A DNA stretch of 64,000 bases from an uncultured Chryseobacterium sp. (GCA_913778085.1 CAJYXJ010000013.1:1-64000), one strand, 5' to 3'; positions 49,816-59,599 are shown, counted from the stretch's first letter. The notes: generated from the letters alone by a model not told the origin. Translations and numbers: made by a program.

Positions 49816-51489
49816 ATGGAAGAAGAAAAAAAATCACTCAATTTTATTGAGCAAATTATCGAAGATGATTTGGCAAACGGCCTGAAAAGAGATCAGATCC
49901 GTTTCCGTTTTCCGCCTGAACCAAACGGTTATCTGCATGTAGGTCATACCAAAGCGATCTGCATCAACTTCGGTTTGGGCGAAAAATACAATGCTCCCGT
50001 AAACCTTCGTTTCGACGATACGAATCCTGAAAAAGAAGAGCAGGAGTTCGTGGATTCTATTATGAAAGACGTTGAATGGTTAGGTTTCAAATGGGATAAA
50101 GTACTGTACGCCTCCGATTACTTCCAGCAGCTTTACGATTGGGCAGTCCAGCTTATTAAAGAAGGAAAGGCGTATGTAGACGAGCAGCCTTCTGAAGTGA
50201 TTACCGAACAGCGAAAGAATCCTACAGAACCGGGAGTGGAATCCCCATACCGAAACCGTCCTGTTGAAGAATCTCTCGATCTTTTTGAGAGAATGAAAAA
50301 CGGTGAATTTGAAGAAGGGGCAATGTCACTTCGGGCTAAAATCGATATGACGTCACCGAATATGAATATGCGTGATCCGGTGATGTACAGAATTCTTAAA
50401 AGACCGCACCACAGAACGGGAACCGCGTGGAAAATTTACCCGATGTACGACTGGGCACATGGAGAATCCGATTATATCGAACAGATTTCGCACTCGCTTT
50501 GTTCCCTGGAGTTTGAAAACCACAGGCCGTTGTACAACTGGTACCTCGATCAGGTTTATGAAGAAGGAAAAGTAAAGAACAAGCAGCGGGAATTCGCCAG
50601 GATGAACGTTTCCTACATGATTACTTCCAAAAGGAAACTGCAGAGGCTGATCGCTGAAAATGCAGTGAACGGCTGGGATGATCCACGGATGCCTACCATT
50701 TCCGGGATGAGAAGAAAAGGATTTACCCCTGCTTCCATCAGGAATTTTATTGAAAAAGTAGGGGTCGCCAAAAGAGAAAACCTCATTGAGCTTCAGCTAT
50801 TGGAATTCTGTGTCCGTGAAGATCTGAATAAAGTAGCCAAAAGAGTAATGACGGTAGTAGATCCTGTGAAATTAATCATTGAGAACTATCCTGAAGGTCA
50901 GGAAGAATGGCTGGAAACTGAAAACAACCCGGAACAGGAACATGCAGGAACGAGGGAAATTCCGTTCTCCAGAGAGCTTTATATTGAGCGTGAAGACTTT
51001 AAGGAAGAAGCCAATAATAAATTTTTCAGACTGAAATTAGGCGGAGAAGTACGTCTGAAATCTGCCTACATCATCAAAGGAGAAAGGGTGGAGAAAGATG
51101 AACACGGAAACATCACGACCATTTATGCTACCTACGATGCCAAATCCAAATCGGGAAGCGGTACGGAAGAAAGTTTAAGAAAAGTAAAAGGAACCATTCA
51201 CTGGGTATCTGCGAAACATGCCATTCCTGTGGAAATCAGGAACTACGATAAATTGTTTACAGTGGAGCAGCCGGACGCTGAAAAGGACGTGGACTTCCTA
51301 AATTTCATCAATCCGGATTCCGTAACCACCGTTCAGGGATTTGCCGAGCCAAATTTAAAAGAAGTGGCAGTTGGGGAACCGTTACAGTTCCAGAGAATTG
51401 GCTATTTTACAAAAGATCAGGATTCTACGGATACAAATTTTGTATTCAACAGAACCGTGACCTTAAAAGACTCTTATAAGCCGGAGTAG
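49816..51489 (+). CDS. glnS: Glutaminyl-tRNA synthetase
   Basis: 557 residues from ATG 49816 (MEEEKKSLNFIEQII); the 14 extra residues of the longer frame overlap the promoter. Class I synthetase: HIGH-type motif HVGH (41-44) in PPEPNGYLHVGHTKAI, FDDTNPEKE, the GlnRS-typical YDWAHGESDYIE, KMSKS-type motif ITSKRKL, and the C-terminal anticodon-binding beta-barrels with GTIHWVS. It charges tRNA-Gln directly, so the organism need not use the transamidation route for Gln. Confidence 0.96.
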   Translation: MEEEKKSLNFIEQIIEDDLANGLKRDQIRFRFPPEPNGYLHVGHTKAICINFGLGEKYNAPVNLRFDDTNPEKEEQEFVDSIMKDVEWLGFKWDKVLYASDYFQQLYDWAVQLIKEGKAYVDEQPSEVITEQRKNPTEPGVESPYRNRPVEESLDLFERMKNGEFEEGAMSLRAKIDMTSPNMNMRDPVMYRILKRPHHRTGTAWKIYPMYDWAHGESDYIEQISHSLCSLEFENHRPLYNWYLDQVYEEGKVKNKQREFARMNVSYMITSKRKLQRLIAENAVNGWDDPRMPTISGMRRKGFTPASIRNFIEKVGVAKRENLIELQLLEFCVREDLNKVAKRVMTVVDPVKLIIENYPEGQEEWLETENNPEQEHAGTREIPFSRELYIEREDFKEEANNKFFRLKLGGEVRLKSAYIIKGERVEKDEHGNITTIYATYDAKSKSGSGTEESLRKVKGTIHWVSAKHAIPVEIRNYDKLFTVEQPDAEKDVDFLNFINPDSVTTVQGFAEPNLKEVAVGEPLQFQRIGYFTKDQDSTDTNFVFNRTVTLKDSYKPE

Positions 51490-51512
51490 AAATTTATTTA
51501 TAGATATAAATG

Positions 51513-51548
51513 AAACAGGGCTTAATTTTTTAAGTCCTGTTTTTGTTT
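51513..51548 (+). terminator. Terminator of glnS
   Basis: AAACAGGGCTTAA and TTAAGTCCTGTTT (one G-T pair), loop TTTT, followed by TTG and T-rich sequence. Confidence 0.75.
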
Positions 51549-51549
51549 T

Positions 51550-51770
51550 TTAACACTGATGACACGAATAGGCTCACAAATATCACAAATAGTAGTTGTG
51601 TCGTTTGTGAAAAAAAATGAGTGCTGTTTGTGGTTAAAAATGGAAGAGATGATGGCTTAATGCTGATTAACCACTAATGTCACGAATAGGCTCACAAATA
51701 ATAGTTGTGTCGTTCGTGAAAAAAAATGAGTGCTGTTTGTGGTTAAAAAATGGAGCAGGCAATGGCTTAA
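51550..51770. repeat. Tandem duplicate of a ~105-110-bp dispersed repeat
   Basis: Copy 1 (51550-51660) and copy 2 (51667-51770) share CACGAATAGGCTCACAAATA, AGTTGTGTCGTT, GTGAAAAAAAATGAGTGCTG and TTTGTGGTTAAAAA. Copy 2 begins AACCAC and its core ends GTGGTT, giving a palindromic outline. Copies differ at scattered positions and by small indels. AACCAC...GTGGTT elements of this kind recur in Flavobacteriia. Confidence 0.8.
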
Positions 51771-51802
51771 TTTCAAATAATAAAATATAAAAAATCAAAA
51801 TT

Positions 51803-53020
51803 GTGAAACTATTAAAAATATATATCAGTTCATTCAGAGGGCTGTCGGCGGAAAGCTGGATGCTTGCCCTGGTGATGCTGATCAACCGCTCGGGCTCAAT
51901 GGTACTTCCTTTCCTGGGCGTATACATGACCGATCATTTGAAATTTGACATTGAAAGTGCCGGTATTGTGCTCAGCTTTTTCGGGATCGGCTCGGTTGTC
52001 GGTTCCTGGCTTGGCGGAATGATTACGGATAAAATCGGAGAGTTTAAAGTACAGAGCATGAGTCTTTTTCTGAGTGTTCCCATGTTCTGCCTGATCCCGC
52101 TCTTCCACACCGAAGCGGGGCTTGCGGCGATTATTTTCATCCAGAGCTCCATCAGTGAAGCTTTCCGGCCTGCCAATTCCGTGGCGGTTTCCAAATATGC
52201 CAAACCCGGAAACATTACGCGGGCATTTTCACTGAACCGGATGGCGGTAAACCTCGGCTTTTCCGTAGGTCCGGCGTTGGGTGGCATTCTGGCCGCTATT
52301 TCGTATGACTTCCTGTTTTATTCCAATGCAGCGGGTGCTTTATTGGCTGGATTAACCTACGTTTTCTTTTTCAGAAACCGGAGCTACAGAAATAAAGAAA
52401 AGTCTGACGTCGTTTCGTCTGATACGACGGTATCTCCTTATAAAGATTCAAGATTTATCCTTTTTGCAGCAGCCTGTTTCCTGTTTTCCGTATGTTTTTT
52501 CCAGATATTGAACACGCTCACCATCTTTTACAAGCAGGAAGCCCGTCTGTCTGCCGAGAAAATTGGCTATATCCTGGGCTTCAGCGGGGTTATCGTTGTG
52601 GTCATGGAAATGATCATGGTACAGATCGCAGAAAAATATTTAAAGCTGAAAACAACTATGCTGCTGGGCACACTTTTTTGCGCGGTTTCTTTTGGAATGC
52701 TGGCTGGAGGAACTTCGTTATGGATTCTGGTGATTTCCATTACCATTTTAAGCATCGGCGAAATCTGGGCACTTCCGTTTATGGCCACCATTACGTCGCT
52801 CCGTTCCGGAGCCCATAATAAAGGAGCTTATATGGGATTGCTGGGTATTGCTTTTTCACTTTCATTCATCATCACCCCTTCACTGGGAACCTTTGTCGCG
52901 GAACGTTTGGGGTTTACCTTTTTATGGTCAGCTACAGGAATTATTCTCGGAATGACAGCGGTCGCTTTCTACTATATTGTTCCGTGGATGATCGGTAACA
53001 GAAAAGAAACGCATGAATAA
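51803..53020 (+). CDS. MFS transporter (multidrug-efflux type)
   Basis: 405 residues from a GTG start at 51803. Twelve predicted membrane helices in two halves. Motif A-like GSWLGGMITDKIGEFK follows helix 2, and GGILAAISYDFLFYSNA is in the first half. It is a DHA1-like major facilitator that probably exports drugs or metabolites with proton antiport. It stands alone, and a hairpin lies downstream at 53040. Confidence 0.85.
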   Translation: MKLLKIYISSFRGLSAESWMLALVMLINRSGSMVLPFLGVYMTDHLKFDIESAGIVLSFFGIGSVVGSWLGGMITDKIGEFKVQSMSLFLSVPMFCLIPLFHTEAGLAAIIFIQSSISEAFRPANSVAVSKYAKPGNITRAFSLNRMAVNLGFSVGPALGGILAAISYDFLFYSNAAGALLAGLTYVFFFRNRSYRNKEKSDVVSSDTTVSPYKDSRFILFAAACFLFSVCFFQILNTLTIFYKQEARLSAEKIGYILGFSGVIVVVMEMIMVQIAEKYLKLKTTMLLGTLFCAVSFGMLAGGTSLWILVISITILSIGEIWALPFMATITSLRSGAHNKGAYMGLLGIAFSLSFIITPSLGTFVAERLGFTFLWSATGIILGMTAVAFYYIVPWMIGNRKETHE

Positions 53021-53039
53021 ATTAAAAATAAGGTTAGAT

Positions 53040-53075
53040 GAAAGAACCTTTGGGCAAACGGGTTCTTTCCTTGTA
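53040..53075 (+). terminator. Hairpin after the MFS gene
   Basis: GAAAGAACC (53040-53048) pairs with GGTTCTTTC (53061-53069), a perfect 9-bp stem with a weak T tail. The short frame 53013-53201 that spans it is not considered coding. Confidence 0.6.
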
Positions 53076-53157
53076 GATCAGGTGATTCTGTCAGTATTAC
53101 GATGGTTCATGTATTATCGTGAATTCAATTTAGTTAACGTGAACCGGGTACTAAAAA

Positions 53158-53420
53158 AAGTTGGAAGAAGGATGCTGGATGCTGGAAGCACCTTCTGTTA
53201 AGATATTACCAGGAATTTTGAATATCAACAGATTTTTTTGTTAAGCCCACGGTTTTTAAAATCTCCACTTTTTTATACATTAAAAAGCTTTAATATAATT
53301 AATTATCATTGAATTCACGTTAATTAAGGTTTATCAGTAGCGTCGGGCTTTAGCCCGATGTGATTATATCAGTTTAAAATCCGGCTTTAACCGAAACTTA
53401 TCATAATTTGGCTAAAGCCT
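53158..53420. repeat. Repeat-rich intergenic stretch (53021-53538)
   Basis: This 518-bp gap holds two repeat types: GTTGGAAGAAGGATGCTGG with ATGCTGGAAGC (53158-53193), found again in degraded form at 55608-55640; and TCGGGCTTTAGCCCGA (53343-53358), a perfect 16-bp palindrome echoed by GGCTTTAACC and GGCTAAAGCC at 53382-53420. No gene is seen. Confidence 0.6.
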
Positions 53421-53538
53421 ATTTAAATTAACCGGAAAACCCTGAAATGCATACGCAATCTTTAAGATTAATTGAAAACTTTAGTTTAAATATCCCCTGA
53501 TTATAAATGAAAGTATGGTTTTTGCATAGCATCAGGCA

Positions 53539-55569
53539 ATGACAAAACTTTACTTTTTCCTTCCTTTGTTTTCGGCTTCCCTACTGCTGGCTCAGCAGAA
53601 CGATTCTACACGTCTGATTTCTGAAGTCCGTATTGATGCTTACAAGAAACCGACGGCCTTCATCTCATCTACAAAGTCCGTTTCCGTGGTTTCAGAAAAT
53701 CTGCTGAATCAGAATCCACCGGAGAGGATGCTCGAATCCATCAACCAGATTGCGGGAGCGAGAATGGAGGAGCGTTCACCGGGCAGCTACCGGATTTCCC
53801 TGCGTAGCAGTACATTGAGATCGCCCTTCGGAGTACGGAATGTCAAAGTCTACCTCGACGATTTTATTTTGTCCGATGCTTCAGGAAATACCTATTTTAA
53901 TGTGATCTCCCCGGAACTCATCGACCGGATGGAAATTTATAAAGGCCCGGAAAGCGGCGATTACGGAGCGGCTACAGGAGGAACGGTTCTTCTGAAAACA
54001 AAACGGTCAGATCAGGTTTTGGCAAACCTGTCAGCCGGAAGCTACGGAACTTTCAATCAGAGCTTTGATCTTTCAAAACAGCTCGGAAAACATTTTGTTG
54101 AGGTTTTTCAGAACTATTACCAGACCGATTCTTACCGGGAGCAAGCTAAGGTTCAGCGGAAACAGGTTTTTCTTAAAGATTATTTCAAATATTCTGAGAA
54201 AGGTTTGCTGAAGGCTATGCTGATGTATTCCGATCTGAATTACCAGACGCCGGGCGGACTGACGCTGGAACAGATGGCTGCCGACCGGAGACAGGCCAGG
54301 CCGGCAACAAAAACAGTACCCGGAGCCAAAGGCCAGGATGCCGGAATCCGCAATAAAATGATTCTGGCCGGACTCTCACACGAATTTAATATGACACCGG
54401 AATTTTCCCATTTCGTGATGGTCCAGGGCTCCTATGTCGATTTTGAAAACCCGTTCATTACCAATTTTGAAAACCGTTTTGAAAAGAACTTTGCTCTCAG
54501 GACGCACTTTAATTATGAAAGAAACTGGAATTCGGTTTCCCTGGCTTACCGTCTTGGATTTGAAGGAGGAATCAATGATATATTAGTTAGAAATTATGAC
54601 AACAACCGGGGAGCAGAGGGGAATCCCCAGAATTTCGACCGGCTTAAAAATACCTCCGGATTCTACTTTTTATCCCAAAAGCTGAATATTGGCGAAAGTC
54701 TGTTTACCGATATTTCCTTGAGTTTAAATTCAAATGCCTACGATTGGGAACGGCAGTATCCGCGGGAAGAACAAGGAAATGTGAAATTCAGGAACCAGTG
54801 GCTCCCGAATTTCGGCATCGTTTATCTCCTGGAAAAAGGTTTTTCGGTCCGTGGAAAAATAGGGAAGGGAAATTCGGCTCCGACCAATGAAGAGATCCGC
54901 TCCTCAACACAGCAGTTCAACAGCGGTTTAAGGCCTGAATCCGGCTGGAACAAAGAGGCCGGCATCAGGAAACAGTTCGGGAACTCTATTTTTGTTGAAG
55001 GGAGCTACTTCGATTTCCGGATGAAAGACGCAATTGTAAGAAGGCAGAACGAAGCCGGACAGGAATATTTTGTCAATTCCGGGGAAACGGTTCAGAAAGG
55101 GGTAGAGGTGTTGATCGAATCTAAAAATTTTGATTTAAAAAATGATTTCCTGAGCCGGTTCAGATTCAGGTTCTCGGGAAGTTTCTATGATTTTAAATTT
55201 AAAGACTACCGTCAGAATAAAAATGATTTTTCAGGGAATGATCTCACCGGGGTCCCGAAAACCACCATCAACAGTTTGCTGAATTTTACATTCTTCAGGA
55301 AATTATCCGTCGACTATTCCCATTTTTATACTTCAAAAATTCCTCTGAATGATGCTAACTCGGTATGGTCGGACGCCTACCTGATTGGAAATATCCGTTT
55401 TGGCTTTCCGGTAGACCTGGATAAAACGAGGCTGAACTTATATCTCCAGGTTCAGAATCTATACAATGAAGGCTATGTGCTGGGCTTTGATATCAATGCT
55501 TTCGGAAACCGGTATTACAATCCTGCTGCCAAAAGGAATTTCGTGTTTGGGATGAAAATCGATTTTTAA
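53539..55569 (+). CDS. TonB-dependent receptor (siderophore-type)
   Basis: 676 residues with a signal peptide (LYFFLPLFSASLLLAQ). There is no carboxypeptidase-regulatory domain, so it is a classical short receptor: plug domain at about 35-165 (MLESINQIAGARMEERSPGS, IYKGPESGDYGAATGGTVLL) and a 22-strand-type barrel ending KRNFVFGMKIDF with terminal Phe. The length fits iron-chelate receptors. No Fur box was recognised upstream and no siderophore genes are adjacent. The ligand is unassigned. Confidence 0.88.
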   Translation: MTKLYFFLPLFSASLLLAQQNDSTRLISEVRIDAYKKPTAFISSTKSVSVVSENLLNQNPPERMLESINQIAGARMEERSPGSYRISLRSSTLRSPFGVRNVKVYLDDFILSDASGNTYFNVISPELIDRMEIYKGPESGDYGAATGGTVLLKTKRSDQVLANLSAGSYGTFNQSFDLSKQLGKHFVEVFQNYYQTDSYREQAKVQRKQVFLKDYFKYSEKGLLKAMLMYSDLNYQTPGGLTLEQMAADRRQARPATKTVPGAKGQDAGIRNKMILAGLSHEFNMTPEFSHFVMVQGSYVDFENPFITNFENRFEKNFALRTHFNYERNWNSVSLAYRLGFEGGINDILVRNYDNNRGAEGNPQNFDRLKNTSGFYFLSQKLNIGESLFTDISLSLNSNAYDWERQYPREEQGNVKFRNQWLPNFGIVYLLEKGFSVRGKIGKGNSAPTNEEIRSSTQQFNSGLRPESGWNKEAGIRKQFGNSIFVEGSYFDFRMKDAIVRRQNEAGQEYFVNSGETVQKGVEVLIESKNFDLKNDFLSRFRFRFSGSFYDFKFKDYRQNKNDFSGNDLTGVPKTTINSLLNFTFFRKLSVDYSHFYTSKIPLNDANSVWSDAYLIGNIRFGFPVDLDKTRLNLYLQVQNLYNEGYVLGFDINAFGNRYYNPAAKRNFVFGMKIDF

Positions 55570-55665
55570 ATTAACATAAATTTGAAATGTAAATCAGAAG
55601 AATGGGCTGGAAGAGGGGTGCTCGATGCTGGACGTTGATCTTTGCCGATATTAGTTTTACAGGTA

Positions 55666-55854
55666 TTAATTATCAAATGAAATCATATATCTAAGGGACA
55701 ATTCTTCCCAGTTCATCTTTGATTTGTTAACGGATTTATGCTGCATAATATCCAGCGCTTCAGAAACATATTGCTGAATACTGTCTTTCTGAGCCGAAAT
55801 CCGGATGGAAAAAAGGACCGCTGCAAGCGATGCGGCAATTAAAAATTTATTCAT
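55666..55854 (-). pseudogene. N-terminal remnant of an S41-type peptidase
   Basis: 62 residues: signal peptide (FLIAASLAAVLFSIRISAQ) plus SIQQYVSEALDIMQHKSVNK and MNWEELSLR. The second part resembles the helical start of secreted S41 family peptidases of Flavobacteriia ('ALDIM..NS.N...IDW..LR'). The protein stops after 62 residues without any protease domain. A degraded GCTGGAAG-type repeat lies just past its 3-prime end (55608-55640), a plausible deletion junction. A genuine small secreted protein is the alternative. Confidence 0.5.
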
Positions 55855-55927
55855 ACTTTGCTTAATGGGATAGCGGTTTAAAGATAGCTGAAATAATTAA
55901 CAAGACGATCTTTAAAATAAGAGAATA

Positions 55928-56893
55928 TCAATGTTTTGCAAGAATATTCCTGATAATTATTTCCGCATGGATCCTGGAGTTTTCAATGAACCACAGATGG
56001 GTATCCTTTCCGCCGCAGACTACACCGGCAAGGTATAAATCCGGAACATTTGTTTCCATAGTTTCAGGGTGGTAAAGAGGGTTCAGGCATTCGCCCTGCA
56101 GTTCGATGCCTGAATCTTTCAGGAAATCGAAGTTGGGAAGATAGCCGGTCATGGCCAATACAAAGTCGTTTTCAATCTCATTGATTTCTCCGTTTCTATC
56201 TTTAAAAACAACGGAATGCTCTTTAATTTCAATTAGCTCAGATTTGAAATGCGCGGTAATGCTTCCTTCTGCGATCCGGTTTTCAATATCCGGCTTTACC
56301 CAATATTTTACACTGGGCGAAATTTCGTCATGGCGGATGATCATGGTGACTTCCGCACCTTTCCGGTAAGTTTCCAAAGCGGCATCCACCGCCGAATTGC
56401 TGGAGCCGACAACTACAATTTTCTGTCTGGCGTAAGGATATGGTTCGGTGTAATAATGTTTTACTTTGGGTAAGTATTCACCCGGAATATTCATCAGATT
56501 AGGAATATCATAAAACCCGGTAGAGATAATAACGTTTCGGGCTATATATTTTCCTTTTGTTGTTTCAATGGTGAAAATCTCATTTTCCTTGGAAACTTTT
56601 TCCACCTTTTCATATAGGTTGATATTGATATTTCGCTGCCGGGCAATGCCCTGGTAATATTCCAGTGCTTCCTGCCGTCCCGGTTTAGGAGCGGTAGAAA
56701 TAAAAGGAATACCATCAATCTCCAGCTTTTCCGCGGTTGAGAAAAAACGCATGTATAAAGGATAGTTGTATAAGGAATTCACAATGGTTCCTTTTTCGAT
56801 AATTAAATAGCTGAGGTTGTTTTTTCCGGCTTCCAGGGCACAGTTCAATCCGATAGGGCCGCCTCCGATAATAAGAATATCTAAAATGTCCAT
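55928..56893 (-). CDS. ypdA: YpdA-like FAD/NAD(P) disulfide reductase
   Basis: 321 residues of the YpdA family. FAD-binding IIGGGPIGLNCALEAGK, NAD(P)-binding VVVGSSNSAVDAALETY, and C-terminal VPDLYLAGVVCGGKDTHLWF, with the single Cys typical of YpdA in place of the CxxC of thioredoxin reductase. YpdA reduces bacillithiol disulfide in Firmicutes, and several Bacteroidota also make bacillithiol. Cytoplasmic redox control is expected. There is no bsh gene nearby. Confidence 0.88.
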   Translation of the reverse strand: MDILDILIIGGGPIGLNCALEAGKNNLSYLIIEKGTIVNSLYNYPLYMRFFSTAEKLEIDGIPFISTAPKPGRQEALEYYQGIARQRNININLYEKVEKVSKENEIFTIETTKGKYIARNVIISTGFYDIPNLMNIPGEYLPKVKHYYTEPYPYARQKIVVVGSSNSAVDAALETYRKGAEVTMIIRHDEISPSVKYWVKPDIENRIAEGSITAHFKSELIEIKEHSVVFKDRNGEINEIENDFVLAMTGYLPNFDFLKDSGIELQGECLNPLYHPETMETNVPDLYLAGVVCGGKDTHLWFIENSRIHAEIIIRNILAKH

Positions 56894-57050
56894 AAAACAA
56901 AATTACAAAAAACGATAAAGCAATAGGTTTAAATCCAGCAAAAACCGTACACTAAACAATCAGTTTTCGTTTTAAAGGATAAAAGTAAGTTTAGAGATTA
57001 AAATGTGGCATCTGTTTTGTTGCATAGCAAGGTTAAATATGGTGAGAAAT

Positions 57051-57689
57051 ATGAAAAAAGCAGTATTCCTATTATCTTTTTTAGCAGCGTTTTCCTGTAA
57101 AAAGAATCCGGAAAAATTTGTCAACGACAATCCTGAATCTGCCAAGCCTTTACAAACAGAGACTGTTCAGGAAAAATCAGGGGCAATGGATAAGGAAACT
57201 GCGCTGAAAGCGGCTAATGAAGCAGTACTTCAGGCGTTACACGACAAAAATTATAAAAGATTTTCCGAATTCATTCATCCCCAAAAAGGCGTGCGTTTTT
57301 CCATGTATGCCTTTGTAAGCCCTGAAGGCGATAAACTTTTTTCTAAATCTGATTTCATCAAATACCAGCCGACGAAAACCATTTTTACCTGGGGTGCATT
57401 GGACGGCTCGGGAGATCTTTACAAATCGACGATTACCGATTATCTGATTAAATGGGTTTATTCAAAAGATTTTGCAACGGGGCAGGTATCTATTAATGAA
57501 TTTCAGGGAAGAGGAAATTCACTGAACAATTTAAAAGAAATTTATCCCAAAGCCGATTTTACGGAGAACTTCGTGAAAGGTTCAGGAGAAAGTGCTGAAA
57601 TGGACTGGAAATGCCTCCGTCTGGTCTTTGAACCGTTTCAAGGAAAATATTATCTGGTAGGAGTTATTAATGACCAGTGGACGATTTAA
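57051..57689 (+). CDS. Putative lipoprotein
   Basis: 212 residues from ATG 57051 (MKKAVFLLSFLAAFSCKKNPEK, lipobox Cys at 16). The upstream frame from 57003 precedes the signal and is not used. The mature part (KETALKAANEAVLQALHDKN, SEFIHPQKGVRFSMYAFVSP) recalls a single-domain NTF2-like or DUF-type fold with mixed alpha/beta. I cannot name the family. No operon partner: YpdA is divergent and repeats follow. Confidence 0.6.
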   Translation: MKKAVFLLSFLAAFSCKKNPEKFVNDNPESAKPLQTETVQEKSGAMDKETALKAANEAVLQALHDKNYKRFSEFIHPQKGVRFSMYAFVSPEGDKLFSKSDFIKYQPTKTIFTWGALDGSGDLYKSTITDYLIKWVYSKDFATGQVSINEFQGRGNSLNNLKEIYPKADFTENFVKGSGESAEMDWKCLRLVFEPFQGKYYLVGVINDQWTI

Positions 57690-57839
57690 AGCTTCCCCGG
57701 ATGGTGTACTGTGTTTTTGACACATAAGTCACAAAGAAAGATTTTTTTGTTTGTGTCTATTTTAGAGCACATAAGATAAAAATCAAAGATTTTTTCAATA
57801 TTCCCCGAAAGGAGTATAAAGACAGTTTAGAGATAAGCA

Positions 57840-58150
57840 TGGAAAGATTCAGGTGTAGATTCCTACAGAATGACAAACTTAGCGTTTAAAAACTTCTTTT
57901 TTTGGCAAATTGTTTATACGTCCTATTTGTCATCCCCGCAGGGGTTCTCGATAATATTGGATGTACATAGCAAGATCCGCATCTGGATTCCTACGGAATG
58001 ATAAACTTAGCGTCTAAATTTCTTTTTTTGGCAAATCGTTTAGACACTCTATTTGTCATCCCCGCAGGGGATCTCAATATAGTATTAGAGATACGCTTGG
58101 GAAAGATTCGCGTCTGGATTTCTACCGGAAATCGCAGATTCGACGTAGTT
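57840..58150. repeat. Second locus of the CCCGCAGGG palindromic repeat
   Basis: Two units 126 bp apart with cores CCCCGCAGGGGTTCTC (57934) and CCCCGCAGGGGATCTC (58060). Each is preceded by GGATTCCTACGGAATGA-like inverse arms and linked by CTTAGCGT and TTTTTTTGGCAAAT sequences. They belong to the 8.7-9.4 kb family but to a distinct subtype (linker differs). The 57690-57839 segment before it has degraded GTGT/ACAC repeat sequence. No gene is seen in 57690-58182. Confidence 0.75.
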
Positions 58151-58182
58151 ACTAATGTCCAGGTACCACCTTGACTTATGGG

Positions 58183-59514
58183 TTACATCTTGTACGGTTT
58201 TAAAAATCCATTTAAAATTTCAGCCAGCTTTTTCGTCAGGTTTCTTCTGGAAAACTGTTCGATGTTTTGGGTATTCTCTATCAGTTGATTTTTCTTCCAA
58301 AGTTCAAATTTTTCAAGGATGAAATCTGTAATGGTTTCAGTATCCTGATAGCTGAAATGTTTACCAGCCTGGGTTTCTTCCAGTATTTTTGCAACATCGG
58401 CTTCATCCGGACCGAAAGAAATGATTTGCTTCCCGGTAGCAAGGTATTCAAAAATTTTTCCCGGAATAATTCCTTTTGAAGAAGGGTTGGGGAAATTGGT
58501 AATCAGTAATATATCCGAGGCCCTCATTTCTTCGATTGCTTTGTCATGGGAAAGGTAGCCTAGGTTTGCAATATGGTCTTTTAAAGCTGATTGTTCAATC
58601 GAGTTTAAAATCTTATCATCGACCCTTCCGGCGAATTTCAAAGTGAAACTTTCCGCAAAATCAGGATTTGTTTTCACCAGTTCATCCAAAGCTTTCCATA
58701 AGTTTTCCGGATTTCTCAGCTGCTCCAGAACCCCGATGTAACTGAAGGTGAACTTTCGTTGCTGATGCTCGTCCGATATCTGTTTCTGGCTTTGAGATTG
58801 GGAATCAGCTTCATCGAACCCGTTGGTAATACAAATGGCATTGGCTCCGTTCTTCCTGAAATTTTCGGCATCGGTGTAGCTGGTGGCCAATGTAATATCG
58901 GCATTTCTGAAGACCGCACTTTCCAGCTGACGGTGCTTTTTATCAGAACTTTTCGTAAGCTTCAGGTGTTTGTAATAAGAAATTTCCGTCCAGGGATCGC
59001 GGAAATCGGCTATCCATTTCAGATCTGGAAATTTTTCTTTCAATGCTAAGCCGATAAGATGTAGCGAGTGCGGCGGTCCTGAAGAAACCACAACATCGAT
59101 TTTGTTTTCCTGTAAATACTGTTCCAGAAATTTAACGGAAGGTTTTACCCAGAATACCCTTGCATCAGGAATGAAGAAATTTCCCCGTACCCAGATCGAA
59201 AGCCTGGATTTCCAGCTTTGGTTTTGCCCGACATCAAACTGCCCGGCTTTAAATTTTTTATTGCTTTTATTCAGCTTTTCAGCCAGCTGGTACGGTTCCC
59301 AGATTTTTATTTTTACCATCTCAAGACCTTCCGGAATATCTTTCATCAGACTTTCATCCAGTAAAGGGTAGCTTGGGTTTTCCGGCGTATAGATCACGGG
59401 GGTCCAGCCGTTCTCCGGCAGGTACTTGGCAAACTTCAGCCATCTTTGAACACCTGGGCCTCCCGCAGGAGGCCAGTAATAGGTAATGATAAGTATTTTT
59501 TTTTGAGAATTCAT
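58183..59514 (-). CDS. GT4-like glycosyltransferase
   Basis: 443 residues. The N-terminal domain begins ILIITYYWPPAGGPGVQRWLKF, the donor/acceptor loop of many GT4 enzymes that start with a glycine-rich 'PP.GG.GVQR'. The C-terminal Rossmann half has FSYIGVLEQLRNPENLWKAL, the E-x7-E-like region NPSSKGIIPGKIFEYLATGK, and a helical tail. It transfers a sugar from a nucleotide donor, probably in surface polysaccharide assembly. There is no signal or strong membrane helix. YfhO is downstream in the transcriptional sense only on the same strand further right. Confidence 0.82.
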   Translation of the reverse strand: MNSQKKILIITYYWPPAGGPGVQRWLKFAKYLPENGWTPVIYTPENPSYPLLDESLMKDIPEGLEMVKIKIWEPYQLAEKLNKSNKKFKAGQFDVGQNQSWKSRLSIWVRGNFFIPDARVFWVKPSVKFLEQYLQENKIDVVVSSGPPHSLHLIGLALKEKFPDLKWIADFRDPWTEISYYKHLKLTKSSDKKHRQLESAVFRNADITLATSYTDAENFRKNGANAICITNGFDEADSQSQSQKQISDEHQQRKFTFSYIGVLEQLRNPENLWKALDELVKTNPDFAESFTLKFAGRVDDKILNSIEQSALKDHIANLGYLSHDKAIEEMRASDILLITNFPNPSSKGIIPGKIFEYLATGKQIISFGPDEADVAKILEETQAGKHFSYQDTETITDFILEKFELWKKNQLIENTQNIEQFSRRNLTKKLAEILNGFLKPYKM

Positions 59515-59599
59515 TGATTTTTATTTTAACCGCAAAAGAGACAAAAGATGAATATGGCTTTTCAGTTATTCAAAAGTTGACAAAATGTAAACTGATATT

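Noticed and set aside
53013-53201. 62-codon ORF overlapping the MFS stop
   Set aside because: It crosses the MFS terminator hairpin and ends inside a dispersed GCTGGAAG repeat; no domain or signal is visible.
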